64,000 nt of DNA from Strongyloides papillosus (GCA_005656395.1 SRSI01000038.1:620001-684000); one strand, 5' to 3'. Positions 12,001 through 23,189 are shown, counted from the first letter of the stretch. Numbers and translations are program-made. The notes: generated by a model from the sequence alone, not told the origin.

Positions 12001-15000
12001 TAATGTTACTGGATTCTGACCGTAATTATCTATTACAAAATTAACTTTATTATTCTTAACTGGTGAAATTAGTGAATATGTAACAAGTAGATTGTTGCCT
12101 TTAAAGTGTGGTTGTACTATTGTGAAAACATTTTCATTCTCTAAACTAGATGAATCGCTAACGATGGGATTAAGAATATTAGAAGTTAACGGATTCAAAG
12201 TGATATCCGTGTCAGTTACTAATTTATGTGTATTATAAAGAGGAAGAATATGAGGTCCAAGATGGGCTTTACTATTAGTCCAAGATATCATAAAATCACC
12301 AAATGCTGTAAGACCTGGCTTACCAAGGATGAGATCATGATTAATATCGGGACTAATGTAACAAGAAATGGGGTATATTTTGTTATCTAAGGTTATAGTC
12401 AAAGTTATTTTACCTTCTAATGTTATGTTGGTACCATTTGCAGAAGTTGCAACGGCATCGTTTTTATTTATTTTTATAATTTTATTTGAAAAGTGGTTAA
12501 CTAATTTACTGTTTAAAATATTAATAGATGCTCCTGTATCGAGCAGGGTTAAGACGGGAGTATTATGGAGTGATATTAGAATCTTTGGTAAGGCTTCATG
12601 AATAATGCTGTTAACACTATCAAGAAGTGGTCCGTCACCAAATTTCCAATTATATTTAGGTATCTCTTGCTTTACTTCGTTCTTATGGTGATAAGGAATA
12701 TTTGGTCTTGATTTGGTTAACCGAGGGGATGATCTACTTCTAACTCTGTTAATTAATCGTGAACCTAGTAAAGTCGTCAGAAAGGTAATAAATGATGCTA
12801 CACTATTTGGTAACGTAAGTATGGCATCATATATATCAAGATGTTTAATGTGGTCTACGAAAACGACGAAGTAATTATACGCTGTACACAATTCTGTGTT
12901 CTCCGTTTTTACTGGTGTACCAGCAGCTGGATGTATTTCCAACAGTGTTTTGAGGCTGGCTATTTCACGTGCTTGATCCTCAAGCTTTCTGAGCACTTCC
13001 TGTGGTTGATCGGTTTCCATTGCTTCTGTCTTAACATCACAAACAGTGTCTTTAAATTCTTTCAACTGTTTCTCAAAGATATCTCTTATATTTCCAACTG
13101 CGATATCTTTTTCTAGTGTGCATGTGGATTCAAATTTCTTTTTCTCAGACGCCCATGTTTTCAGATCAATATCTCTTTGTGCTTCCCATTTATTTGTTTC
13201 AGCAACTACTTTCTGAGTAGCTTCTTCTTCCAACCGAAGTCGCAATTCCTTTAACTCCAGATCATGTGCTTTCTTTAAGGAAGTGAGTTCTTTATGATGA
13301 TCATTTTTCAACGCATTCGCTGCATTTTGTGCACCTGTGAGTTGTAGCTGGCGATTATTTGCTTCGTGCTGTACATCTTGAAGTTCCCTTGACATCTCTC
13401 GTAATTGTCTATCTTTGTTTGCCACGGTTGATTCTAATGTGTGTTTATCGTTTCTCAAATCAGTTATCTGCCGTTGAAGAGAGGAGACATCGGCGGATAA
13501 TGCAGAGTACTGGTCAAGAGATTTAGTATATTGGTTAACAGAATCTTTATATTTCTCAGCAAGAGTCTGTTTTTCTTTATTTTCAAGGGAGAGTGCTTCC
13601 TGCAGGTTGGTAATCTTGGTAGTATATTCCTTGATCTCTTTTTCTGTTTCTGTGTGCATTTTCGTTGATTCAGCAAGTTCTTCTTTCAATTTCTTTATTT
13701 CAGCACTGGTGTCATCATCATTGTTAGCGTCAAATTTTCTTTTCTTAGAAGTACGTATAGGAGAAGATGGTACAGGCGCATTTATAGACTTCGTAGTTTC
13801 GACCTCATCGGTAGATGGGCAAGAAAAATTAAAAGAATAGTGATATGCGTACACATCAAGTATCATATCAAAATCCAAGTCACTTAACATGCCCTTATAA
13901 GGCTTAATTAAAATTAATTCGTTGTCAGTTATGTTCTGATAAACATAAACACCAGCTTCACATCCATCAGAATCGTATAACGTAACATTCGATTCAGAAG
14001 GAGTGGGCCAATTATTATCTATCAAAATATCACCTAATAAGTGTCCAGGACGGTAGAAAAGAGGAACACATTTGTCGTCCATGGCACTGAAAGTGACAGC
14101 TTTAAAGGTAGACAATTTGTAACTGTGTTGTGCATATGTTAATGGATAAAAAGGTGGTGTTTGTTCACATGTCCATCCCAAGATCGGAGTGAACAATGCG
14201 AATAGGGTAACTAAAGTTAAAGTGGCCCTAGGCACATCAAAAAGGGAAAGTTTACTAGATAACTCATTAAGCAAACTAGATTGTTTTTGTAGTTCAACTT
14301 CAACATTATTTATTTTCTTAGCAAAGTTAGTCTGTTTTACGTCAGGTCTAAACTTTTTATTAGGTTTGGCAGATTTGTAGTTGTTATTACTACCATTCTT
14401 TTTTGGAAATGAATGTTGGGTTTTCTTATTTTGTCTATTATCAAGAAAACGAGGGGTATAGTTATTAGGGTTTTTAAAATTACTATGGGTAGAAGGACGA
14501 TTGTAATGTTTATTGTTATTATTAAAATTACGGGATTTATTAAAATTGTTATTATGAGAATTTTTATCATTATGTTTAATATTAGGCATAGGGCGCGTAT
14601 TCATGGAATTTATAAAGATGGGGCGAGTAGGGAATAATCTAGTGTATCCAGCAGTATATGCCTGTGTAAAAGAATGCCAGGGAGCCTGGTATTCAGGCTG
14701 AGTTACTATTGTGCGTAAATTATCATTTAAGCCGTTAATGAAAATACGACGGCGTTCATTATTTAAGGGTTCATTCTCCGCCATTTCAATAGAATCCATA
14801 CGAATTCCATCGAGACGAAGAACGTAGTCTTCAAATCTGTTAATGTAGTTGCCAATCGGAAGGTTAGCTTGTTTGGGTGGTCGTACCGACGCACCAAGAC
14901 AAGCACGATGGCCATCTAAAGTCATCAAATCAACTATTTGACCAAGAATGGAAGTCAATGTATTAGACTCGTCAGGATCTTGGCTAAGAAGGTAACGATC

Positions 15001-15498
15001 ATAGTAAGATTTGATCAACCCGCTATCCTTACTAATCAAGGCGGACAAGTATGGGGCAGCTAGCTTATCAAGGATCTCTTTACGTGCGCTATTCTTAGCT
15101 AATGAGAGCATTGCTCTGTCAAGTCTACGTATGTAATTTTCAATACCTGTGACGGTAAATTCTCTCAAATAGGGTATAACCTTACCTATTTCCTTACGAA
15201 AAGCATCATCAAGTTCCTTCTCATATGAGGGTAACTCGAGCTTAAGGTCATTGTCAGTTAAAGTTGGGAGTGGGAATTGACGAAGTGTCTGAGCTTCATC
15301 AAGACCATAATTAGTAATTAGTTGAAGCAATTCAACATTTTGGCGCGAACTAACCTGATTTTGTTCAGCTTGGGAGAGGCTCTTGGCATCCATTTGTTCC
15401 TTCAGCCATTTAGTTTTCAAGAGGCCATATGCGGCAGCAAAAGTCTTGCTACTGTTGTCCAATTTAGTAGTATTACGTTTAAATATTCTACGTAACAT
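9055..15498 (-). CDS. Gag - envelope-like module - protease - RT - RNase H - integrase polyprotein of element 1
   Basis: 2147 residues in one frame. Gag covers about 1-300, followed by an Asn/Lys-rich basic region (300-400) without a CCHC knuckle. An unusual module follows: hydrophobic segment 424-443; Cys-containing region 444-565 with Cys 444, 477, 513 and 560 and Asn-X-Ser/Thr sites near 504, 522 and 557; coiled coil about 597-860; second hydrophobic segment about 892-912. Protease has DTGAS at 987-991. RT has YLDD at 1426-1429. RNase H has TDAS at 1571. Integrase has CQQC at 1793-1796 and the triad D1827, D1881, E1917 with DD35E spacing. The C-terminus carries two AT-hook motifs. The start is the ATG at 15498, downstream of the leader. 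It has no stop or frameshift, so it is probably still functional. Confidence 0.93.
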   Translation of the reverse strand: MLRRIFKRNTTKLDNSSKTFAAAYGLLKTKWLKEQMDAKSLSQAEQNQVSSRQNVELLQLITNYGLDEAQTLRQFPLPTLTDNDLKLELPSYEKELDDAFRKEIGKVIPYLREFTVTGIENYIRRLDRAMLSLAKNSARKEILDKLAAPYLSALISKDSGLIKSYYDRYLLSQDPDESNTLTSILGQIVDLMTLDGHRACLGASVRPPKQANLPIGNYINRFEDYVLRLDGIRMDSIEMAENEPLNNERRRIFINGLNDNLRTIVTQPEYQAPWHSFTQAYTAGYTRLFPTRPIFINSMNTRPMPNIKHNDKNSHNNNFNKSRNFNNNNKHYNRPSTHSNFKNPNNYTPRFLDNRQNKKTQHSFPKKNGSNNNYKSAKPNKKFRPDVKQTNFAKKINNVEVELQKQSSLLNELSSKLSLFDVPRATLTLVTLFALFTPILGWTCEQTPPFYPLTYAQHSYKLSTFKAVTFSAMDDKCVPLFYRPGHLLGDILIDNNWPTPSESNVTLYDSDGCEAGVYVYQNITDNELILIKPYKGMLSDLDFDMILDVYAYHYSFNFSCPSTDEVETTKSINAPVPSSPIRTSKKRKFDANNDDDTSAEIKKLKEELAESTKMHTETEKEIKEYTTKITNLQEALSLENKEKQTLAEKYKDSVNQYTKSLDQYSALSADVSSLQRQITDLRNDKHTLESTVANKDRQLREMSRELQDVQHEANNRQLQLTGAQNAANALKNDHHKELTSLKKAHDLELKELRLRLEEEATQKVVAETNKWEAQRDIDLKTWASEKKKFESTCTLEKDIAVGNIRDIFEKQLKEFKDTVCDVKTEAMETDQPQEVLRKLEDQAREIASLKTLLEIHPAAGTPVKTENTELCTAYNYFVVFVDHIKHLDIYDAILTLPNSVASFITFLTTLLGSRLINRVRSRSSPRLTKSRPNIPYHHKNEVKQEIPKYNWKFGDGPLLDSVNSIIHEALPKILISLHNTPVLTLLDTGASINILNSKLVNHFSNKIIKINKNDAVATSANGTNITLEGKITLTITLDNKIYPISCYISPDINHDLILGKPGLTAFGDFMISWTNSKAHLGPHILPLYNTHKLVTDTDITLNPLTSNILNPIVSDSSSLENENVFTIVQPHFKGNNLLVTYSLISPVKNNKVNFVIDNYGQNPVTLLKNTTLGHVALVEKLSDSEIRITNEGYDSDEADIVDRLPPYPSQELTKIASRKDFLELVKIDDSLLPHDILRHFHNLIWNYRNVFYEYNNEPGHYTGPETLDLTTIPHDIPKPIKTPRHTLEKELEIEKQVRDMLNSDMIEPSRTPYLSRINLVKKKNNEWRFVVDYRLINKLIQPQSHHIPRIDSILDKAAGKSFYSSLDLKNGFHQLTLDKSSRYLTGFPTHMGIFQYKRVPMGLVGSPDFFNHVMEKVFSDENNFVYLDDILLTDNTITAHLDNIENALEKANTLGLRFSLSKCLFFQQSLEYLSFIISSKGVEPNPTKTSALNEKDIPKNERELRSFLGAANYYRKHIPNYSKIAHILYDATNNFIWTSKHTIAFNNLKKAIIEACTLAPPNLAEDFTILTDASIQGLGAALIQQGRPIAFASRTLKKSEAMYAPVQLEALGLVFALKQFSPYIYGKRTTVLTDQSSLISLMEKRDVSNILDRYKNYIMGFDLNIKYIKGSDNTVADYLSRKVFSINLTSTTDDFADVFPKVQNYFQYPFIIKNFNKYLSDKEKETYPNCTITMRGKVRIYVPQKLRFMTLTLWHEHPLLGNHAGFDKGSLKFKDTFHWPAIDNDIRRIWSSCQQCIQNKPHGPLQATVNVKTLPIPPHPWHTLSLDHLVINENSYVLVLIDEFSKFVRLHHVANIGALTTIRELTNTFFLLGFPNTLKTDNGPAFIADTFTSFCKTFDITHYQVSAYNHQRNAIVERFNRTIRESIRLYNNNNILDIINSIQYVHNFSYMTNQDGKPKEYILSTIDRYTNENYTNIELSGRRSLLDYIKTHLHKSDKTTPPNEFKIIPRDTIVFKKNVSAHKNDKQFLGPFKIVEHLHGNTYMIVKITNSKRPTGLPEKVNARILKLAPKIIQEQSQHLENTSSSTTDTTETPINIQIPIINENNQPKRSRGRPKKITAPSKINENIVSDKPLLKRGRGRPRKNHN

Positions 15499-16332
15499 AG
15501 TAAAATCCAGAGGCTAAATAAATTATAAAGAAGGTTAATGCACGGAAGTAAAATGCGATATCAACGATGTAACACAGATGTAGATGTTAACTAACTTATT
15601 AGAAATTAATAATGTTATCAAAAAAAGTAGGTGCCCTAGTATTCAGTAAAGTAACGAAATTAACAATTATAAATGTTAAATGTAATACGCGATATAGAGT
15701 AATAAAAAGTATCGCCATAAGTATCAAGTATGTGAGACTTATCAAAAAAATGTATTGCATGATGCGGTGCCTTCCTGTCTACTGAGTGAACTAGTAACTT
15801 AAATGTAGACAATGTAAAAAAGTATATCAAAAAGAGTCATTAAAAAAATCCGCACTTTGTGTGCTGGCTATGCTAATACATTAACTAACTACATTCCCTA
15901 AAGACGTGGTGGCACAATGATGAGCCATCCACCAACACCACGTAGTACATTTGAAGGACAGAAGGCCCGGCACCCTCTATCCTTGTACTTAGTAGTTAGT
16001 TGCACTAATATCTCTCGTAACATGATAAAGCATGTCTGGGCATAAAGTAATAAATAAAAAATAAAAGAAAGTGAAACTAGACTTAAAAAGAGAGATATGT
16101 GCTGAGGATCCTATGAAATATAGAAGGCAAACTATAGATATAATATAAAAATCTAATGAAATTGAGGTATTTGATAACAGAAAGTGTAGTAAGAATAAAA
16201 CTAAGAGTTACTACCATCGTTGATACGCGAAATCAGGAACAATGATAGAATATGCTCAAAAAAAACTACAGATAATTCGGGTGTATAGCGGATTAAAGGT
16301 AAAGGGCCATGAATCACAATTGAATTACACAA

Positions 16333-16345
16333 GGTGGAACCTCCA
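16333..16345 (-). promoter_or_regulatory. tRNA-Gln primer binding site of element 1
   Basis: The 13 bases abutting the 5' LTR read TGGAGGTTCCACC on the minus strand. They are complementary to the 3' end (GGTGGAACCT plus CCA) of the tRNA-Gln(UUG) gene at 51903-51974. Confidence 0.92.
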
Positions 16346-16598
16346 TGTAATCCAGATGGATCCTGGGGAACCCCGAAAGGGGCTCCAAATATAATAAATT
16401 ACCTTTGAGGTTTTATTCAAACTTTTATTTAAGATAATTGTATAATATAAAATAATATGTGTTGTCTGTTACAACATACACAAAAAGTAAAGATAATTGC
16501 ATATAGTTAAAAAGTATGTTCTTTATATAATGTGCCTCCTAGTTATGTCCTCCTCTTTCTCTGGTATTCCTTTGACTCATACTTCTCTGGGGTTTACA
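16346..16598 (-). repeat. Element 1 LTR (5' LTR of the minus-strand element)
   Basis: 253 bp, no difference seen from 7502-7754, ends TG...CA. It is followed by the target duplication TGTT. Confidence 0.95.
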
Positions 16599-16763
16599 TG
16601 TTGATGTCAAGAAAATATTTAAAATAAAAAATATCTGTTATATTATTTAAGTTACTGAACTTTTTTAAATAATAGAAATTTCCAAGAATTCAAGAAAAAA
16701 ACCTGCAAATTATCCAGATTTAACTTTCTGTACACTTCCGTTTGCTAATGCAAAGAAAAACTA

Positions 16764-16836
16764 AGCCCTCCAGGGGGCTCGAACCCCTGACCGTTAGATT
16801 AAAAGTCTAACGCTCTACCAACTGAGCTAGGAAGGC
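16764..16836 (-). tRNA. tRNA-Lys(UUU)
   Basis: A 73-nt cloverleaf on the minus strand. Acceptor arms GCCTTCC and GGAGGGC pair with one T-G. The anticodon loop CTTTTAA gives TTT. The discriminator base is T, whereas G is usual for tRNA-Lys. A T5 terminator follows. Its 5' flank is the left part of spacer copy B. Confidence 0.93.
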
Positions 16837-17293
16837 CTGGGGTGGCAAGGCTTTTCTTCAATATTTTGCACCAAAAAGGCAAAACGTTATTCCAATCAAA
16901 ATTATTGCCGCGAACATTTCTAAATAATAATCTCTTTCATATAATGGACAATATCAAATACATTAATTAATCTTTATACATGGGAAAATACCTATATTAT
17001 TAAATAAAATAATATTTAATTTATATACTTATTGGAATTTGATCTAAAGAAAAATAATTGTTAGATATGTAGTAAATAATTTACTGATATGATAATTAAA
17101 GTCTAAATAAAAGTGATAAATAATCACATTTTTCATTTCCCACAATCTTTTTATTGTCTATTTAACTAAATATATAAATTAACAATGTCATTATCTTAGG
17201 GACTTATTAAGAAGAATGTGTCAATATTTAAAAATTGGTAACTAAATTAAAAAAAATGTATCAATTAATAATAAGTGCTTTATTTATGTTGTT
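16837..17293. repeat. tRNA-pair spacer, copy B, left part
   Basis: It aligns with 366-805 of copy A over about 450 bp, including the block ending ATAAGTGC-TTATTT. The homology stops where an inserted segment beginning CACACAAAA starts, and resumes at 24977. Confidence 0.8.
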
Positions 17294-17504
17294 CACACAC
17301 AAAAACTCATAGCTATGAAACATAGTCGGGAAATTTTATTTATTTCTGTATAAATTTTTCTTTATATTCAATAAATTATTTTAAAATATATTTGTAGTGT
17401 CATTTATTTTTTTACGATTTAAAAAAGAATATTCACGATTGTTTAATTATTATGTATTAGTATATTTTCGTAATATACATATACATTTAAAAAATATGTG
17501 CATG

Positions 17505-17665
17505 TTGCACGTTTTATGATTGTATGTAATATTTTAAATAATTGACTACATATTTATTTAAAGAGTATATTATAAAAATTTTTTTGTATGTTATTCGTCT
17601 TATAATTGTATGTAACATTTTAAATAATTCATTACATATTTGTTCAAAAAGTATATTATATAAAA
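17505..17665. repeat. Two-copy tandem repeat, period about 86 bp
   Basis: The block starting TTGTATGTAATATTTTAAAT at about 17519 recurs 86 bp later, with the shared end AGTATATTATA. Confidence 0.75.
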
Positions 17666-19550
17666 CATTTTTTAAAACATATTTTTAATATTTTCATACA
17701 ATTATTATAAATTTAAGGTGAATTTATCTAAAATAAAACATATATTTAACATAAAATAATTGTGTTATATAATTATTTTTTGTTTTTCATATGCTTGAAA
17801 AGAGTCATAAATATTGTTCAAAAATGTCTTTATTAAATTAATATAATCACTTTAAAAAAGTGATTTTATACAAATAAAATGTATTTATTATGAAGCATCA
17901 TTTTTAAATAATAAACTTTGACACAAACAAAAATATAATTGTTTTTTAAACAAAATTAATTATTGATATAAGTGGAATTATGTGACACGAAAAAACAATT
18001 CAAAAAAAATTTTAAATAAAAACTATTTAAAATAAAGATTAAATACCTAATTAATTTTTTATTAATTTATCTATTATTTAATATACAATTTCAATTATAT
18101 ATTAAATTAATAGTTTTGAAGAACAATTATATCGTACTTTAATATACGTTTTACTATTATTGCATAAGATCTTTCATATCATGCAGAAATTGTACAATAA
18201 AGTACGATTTCTAAAATTTGCATAATTAAAGTACGAATTAAACTTGTTTTCATTTTTGAAATTTTTAATTTTTTAATAATTTTTTTTTCTTCAAGACACA
18301 TTTCTAATACAATTGACATAATGTCTGGCAATCACTACTTGTTTTTTTCTTCTTTTTAATTAATCTACGAAATTATTTAAATCTAGCTACTTGTAATATT
18401 TCAAACTTGGCATTATTTCATTCATAAACTCTAGATTTTTGTTAAGTTTTAATGTCAGAGATGAAAAAATGCACTTATTAGTCGTCTTTATATCGCTGTT
18501 AAAAACGAAATATAAATTATTTTCATAAGAAAATGGAGAAAACGTTAAGAAAATAATTACTAAAATCTATTCTCAAAAAGGAGAATATCTTTCATGTACA
18601 CCACTACATTGAAATAAAAGTAATGATTTTCTTCTGGTAATATCATCTAATTCATTACCTTGATACATTATTGAATCTTAAAATATTGAAAATCATTACC
18701 TGATACCTTTAATGACTTCTTTTTTTTAGCATTTATGCTATCATATGAAATTTTTCTTTGTGTCATATTACGTTGGTAAAAAAAATTGAAGACCTTCTAA
18801 GACACAAAAAAATTATTTCATTCGTCTCTGACTCATTTAAATTAAGAAGATTACTAATTTTAAATTCAAATTGATTTAATAAAATATAACAGACAATTAT
18901 CATTTACTTTTCCAATTGAATTAATTTTGCGAAGATAATGTTATTATTTTTAGAATATTTTATAGTGCTAATTTAATTATATTATTTTAAATAATAAAAT
19001 CCATGTTTCTTCTAGTACTAAACATAATATTTTATCCTGTTTAAGAAAAAAATGTATCGTTAAATATTGGGTAGGAATGAAAACAAGATTACATTCCTTT
19101 ATACTAAAATGTTATTATTCACACAAGGATATCAAGAATTGTAAGCATTACTAATAGATATAACATAAATAAAAGTCATATAATTTTTAATATAGATCAG
19201 TGATGATATTTTTATCATTAATCAAGCTTTATACTTATTGCCTTCTTTGTATTTTTATTGAGTTTTAAAGTGTCAAAATCACATAACAATATATTTTTAA
19301 ATAAATTCTATCAAAAATAATATTCTTTATGACTAGTTCTTCAGGGAAATTTGAAACTATCAGTGGAATATTGGCATTAAATTGATTAAATTTCGACATA
19401 ACAATTATAAGGAAATACATATGGAAGTAAACAAAGTGAAAGGTTCGAATGTTTATTCAATTTTCTTTATAGAATTTATGTTACATCTTTGGATGAAAAA
19501 TATAGAAAACGACGTTTAACGGCCCACATACTCTTAACGCTTTTTGAAAG
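17666..19550. other. Gene-free part of the 7.7-kb insertion
   Basis: AT-rich sequence without a supportable ORF. Short TACTTTAAT and AAAGTACGA motifs recur around 18130-18240. Nothing further was recognised. Confidence 0.5.
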
Positions 19551-19930
19551 ACACCTCAATATCACTACGTACTCTATAGATAGAAATAGATTTAAAAAAA
19601 GGGTATAATATGATAAATGAATATCATACTAGAAAAGAAAATGCTATTGGTGATATACATTTGTGTGACACACTCCAAGATATTATTGAGAACCTTTTTT
19701 TCAAATCATCTACATACATCATTTCATGAATAAGAAATTATACCTTTTATCGTTCTTTGGTATATCATTCAAAGACAGTGACAACGTTACCAATTATGTT
19801 GAACCAATAATTTCAACTATATTATATCAATCTAATTTTCTATCAAAAACAATTTATATGTTTGTCGTCTAAAATCAGTTACTACCTAAAATTAGATTAT
19901 CAAATAGTTTAAATGAGCTCTATTATATTG
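19550..19930 (+). repeat. Inverted-repeat arm, left
   Basis: It aligns with the reverse complement of 23190-23600 over most of its length. Matching blocks include GAATATCATACTAGAAAAG, AAAGACAGTGACAACGTTAC and AGTTACTACCTAA. The arms are about 80% alike by eye with small gaps. They enclose both pseudogenes. Confidence 0.85.
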
Positions 19931-20488
19931 ATTTCAACAAAAGTTCCAATCGGTCACCTGTTATAAAACATGGTAAGTAGTGATAGAACATTTTTTAACA
20001 CATCAGATTCTCTAATCATTATTTGTATGAAATTTAGTTAATATGCTCACAAAATATTAATAATTGCATATAGTGTAACATGTTAAAAAAATAGTGCTGA
20101 ATTTGAACTTTATGTTAATAAACAAAATTACTATTAACTTAAAATGATAACAGGTTGTTGTGGCAATGTTTGATTTACTGTCTGGTTAATGATTATAAAT
20201 ATGGACTGGTAAGTAATGAAAATGGTTCATCATCTTAGTAATTTAGATTTATTACTTTATACTATATTTTCTGCATGACAACCATTTTTTATCTTTCACA
20301 TTAATGTATTCATTTTTTTACATATAATGATATCACGAAAAAGTACAAGTATATTCAAATAACTTTATTTGTAAAAATTAATGGATAATTAACATAAGTT
20401 TTATCATAAGCAGATGATTAAGTTTCTTATCAAATTAAGCTGAAAGAAGGAACTTAAAATGGTTGTAATTTTTCTCGACTTTTAATCA

Positions 20489-21782
20489 GTGAACATTTAC
20501 CTTGGTAAGAATGATTTATTCAAGGTTATTAGGTGTTTTTTACCAATAATTCTAGCGTTTACTTTAAGAAATGTTAATGGGAATACAATTCCTGGTGCAC
20601 AGATTAAATTCAGTTGTGTTGGCCTAAATTGTATGGCTGGTGTTGCAATTGACTACTTAAATTCTATAATCAGTAAAATTAATATACCTGATATTGAAGG
20701 ATTCCTTAATTCACATATCATTTATCCGAAATTAAAATTGAAGAATTTAATATCCCTAAATCTTTAAATGTTAATCAATTCTCTCCACCTGTCAAACTTG
20801 GTATCAGTTTACAGGTAAAATGTCAGCTCATTATCCATTAAAAATTAAAAAAGGATTTATTCACGTAGGTAAATCAGGAACTGTTGATGTTACAATTGGA
20901 AGTACCTCTGTTGATGCATCTCTTGGTATCTCATCTCTTAATGGTCATCCAAATCTTTCTAATTCTGGTTGTACAGCTAACTTTGGGGTATTTGATATTA
21001 AGTTCCACGGAAGTTTACTTGATGACATTATTGATTTATTTAGAAAAGAGATTGAGAAACATTTTAAAGGAAAAATAGAAGAAGTTATATGTCAAGAGAT
21101 TGAAAAAGTTGAAAGTGACCAAGGTAACAAAATTTTAGAATCATTCCCGTTAGATGTTGGGTTAACAGGAACTCTTGAAGGCTTTCATATAGATTATGCT
21201 TTAACATCAAATCCAGAATCATCGGCAACTAGCTTTACAATTCCAATAGAAGATCTTATATATTATGAAGGACATTAAAATGATCCTAAAATTCCAAAAC
21301 CAAATAATGTTATTCATCCATACAATACAAATAAGTATTTATGTATTGACTTTAATGGTGATCGTATTTTGGATTCAGCAGCATATGCATTTGAACTTTC
21401 AAAACTCAGTCATTTTATGATTGATGATAATATTTTAAAATTAATTCCACAAGGCATAAGAAACTCTTTCAAACGTAGTTGTAGTGATGGTCTTTGTATT
21501 GATGAGTTAATTCCGGAAATAAAGAAAAATTGCCGACCCGGAAAGTCAGTTACCATTGACTGCGGTTCTATTACTTTTCCACGATTTCATTTTAATTCTA
21601 GCGGTGTTTATGTTAATGCAACTGGAAATGTAAAATTCCAAATCGCTACTCCAAATGGTTTTAGTATGTCGCTCTTTGATTTGTACATGGATGTTGGTAT
21701 TTTGATAAAACAGGACCATCTTGGCGAGAAATATTGTAAGAAATTGGAGTTAGGTCCTCTATTAATAAAAAATCACACCTGA
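20489..21782 (+). pseudogene. BPI/LBP/CETP-family lipid-binding protein pseudogene
   Basis: Three reading-frame pieces together give a protein like bactericidal/permeability-increasing and LPS-binding proteins, which bind lipid in a secreted, two-domain fold. The N-terminal piece (20489-20730) begins with a hydrophobic segment; its upstream start is a GTG, so the true start is unclear. The second piece starts near 20731 and the third at about 20814, so two frameshifts separate them. The third contains the family-like pattern KIKKGFIHVG. TAA at 21276-21278 interrupts that same frame, which then runs on to 21782. No intron is visible in 1.3 kb. The stop lies 22 bp before the YJU2-like start. 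Confidence 0.8.
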
Positions 21783-21804
21783 TATTTTCTATACGTATTA
21801 AAAA

Positions 21805-22664
21805 ATGGCTGGAACAGAAAGAAAAGTTTTTCAAAAATATTATCTACCTGACTTCGATGGATCAAAAGGTTTCTAAGATAAGAACAAAAAAGTCATCTTA
21901 TTTTATACAACGTGTTATGACACCTTTTAATATGCAATGTAATACTTGTAATGAATACATTTACAAGGGAAAGAAATTCAATATGAAAAGAGAAACAGCT
22001 CATGGAGAAGATTATTTAGGTTTAAAAATTTTTAGATTTACTTTTAGGTATTTTAATTTTTATTTTTTTATAGTTATATAACATTTAATTGTAGATGTCT
22101 TAATTGTTTGGCGGAGATTAAATTCAAAACAGATTTAGAAAATACAGATTATACGGCTGAAGGTGGTGACACAAGGTTGTTTGAAGCATATAAATTATAT
22201 CAAAACCAAAAAAAGTGGAGGATGAAAACAAGAAGCTGAAAAGAATGATCCAATGAAAATGCTTGAGAAAAGAACCTAACAGAGTAAAACAGAGATGAAT
22301 GCTTTGAATGAGTGAGAAGAATTCGAGAAACTAATAGGCGAAATATTAACCTAAATTTGGAATATCTCACTGAACAGAAAGCCTCTTCAATGGCAGATGA
22401 TGTGAAAGCTCAAGAGAAGGGGGATGAAGAATTACTAGATTGTTTATTTGGAAATAAAGGTGAATCATCATCATCCACAAAGTTTGTTGAGGAGGTCGTA
22501 GGGGAGATAACTGATAGTGATGAAAGTAGCGATGATGAATTTAAGGCATCATTACCTGTAGTAATGGGTACAAATAAATCATTTTCAATAGGGCATAAAC
22601 GTAATGCCCAAGAAGATAAACTTTCAGCATTGTAAAACTTTGTTAAAATTAAAAAGAAGAAATA
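21805..22664 (+). pseudogene. YJU2 (CCDC94/CWC16) splicing-factor pseudogene
   Basis: The family acts in the spliceosome at the first catalytic step. The start at 21805 reads MAGTERKVFQKYYLPDFD, a hallmark N-terminus. A frameshift near 21855 leads to RVMTPFNMQCNTCNEY. With RCLNCLAEIKFKTD in exon 2 this supplies the four Cys of the zinc-binding CxxC pairs. A 47-bp intron (22048-22094, GT..AG) is in place between them. Later, TAA and TGA stops (about 22279 and 22309) and another frameshift near 22320 break the frame. The acidic tail runs to TTG-TAA at 22635 and a lysine-rich end at 22664. The retained intron argues against a processed copy. Confidence 0.88.
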
Positions 22665-23189
22665 AAATTTTTGTTTTAAAGGGATCAGTGTTTTTATTTG
22701 TTAATATGGGCTTTGTAAATAAATAACCCCACTTTTTTTATTTCTTTAGTCATTTTTAAAATATTTTGATACATTTTAAAATATTTGTGATTGAAAATTT
22801 TAAAATAATTTTGATTTGAATTAATTTTTTTTGAAAAATATTTATCCAAAAAATGTGAAGAAATTTTTGTTTGTGTATTCTCATTTTAAGGACAATAACT
22901 TCCAATATTGTGTATAAAAAATACATGTAATAACTATGAAGATATAAAAACAGTTTGAATGACATATTAGTTGTGAAATAAATTATGAAAACAATATTAT
23001 ATTTTATAATGAAAACACTTTAATCACTGTATAAACATAAAAGAATGCATATTAATATAATATTTGGTATCTGAGTAAAAATTGCATAATTTATAAAAAT
23101 TGCTGTGCTTTATATTATAATTGGCAATGTGCCAAATTAATTTTTAATATAATAGTTTTTATAGGTTGTTTAGCAAATTATAAAGCTCG
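22665..23189. other. AT-rich 3' flank of the YJU2-like pseudogene
   Basis: No gene seen. AATAAA at about 22660 is a plausible poly(A) signal of the former gene. The rest is low-complexity. Confidence 0.5.

Larger units (their letters stand above)
7502..16598 (-). mobile_element. Complete Ty3/gypsy LTR retrotransposon (element 1)
   Basis: A 9.1-kb element on the minus strand. It is bounded by two 253-bp LTRs that look identical by eye and by 4-bp target duplications TGTT (7498-7501 and 16599-16602). It has a tRNA-Gln primer binding site, one intact 2147-codon ORF (9055-15498), a 0.83-kb 5' leader and an unusually long 1.3-kb 3' region that holds an opposite-strand ORF. Intact ORF plus apparently identical LTRs imply a recent insertion. 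The 5' LTR end lies 165 bp beyond the 3' end of tRNA-Lys(UUU). Confidence 0.95.

Noticed and set aside
10694..14637. Several plus-strand ORFs of 60-90 codons opposite the element 1 polyprotein.
   Set aside because: Shadows of the long minus-strand frame, without independent motifs.
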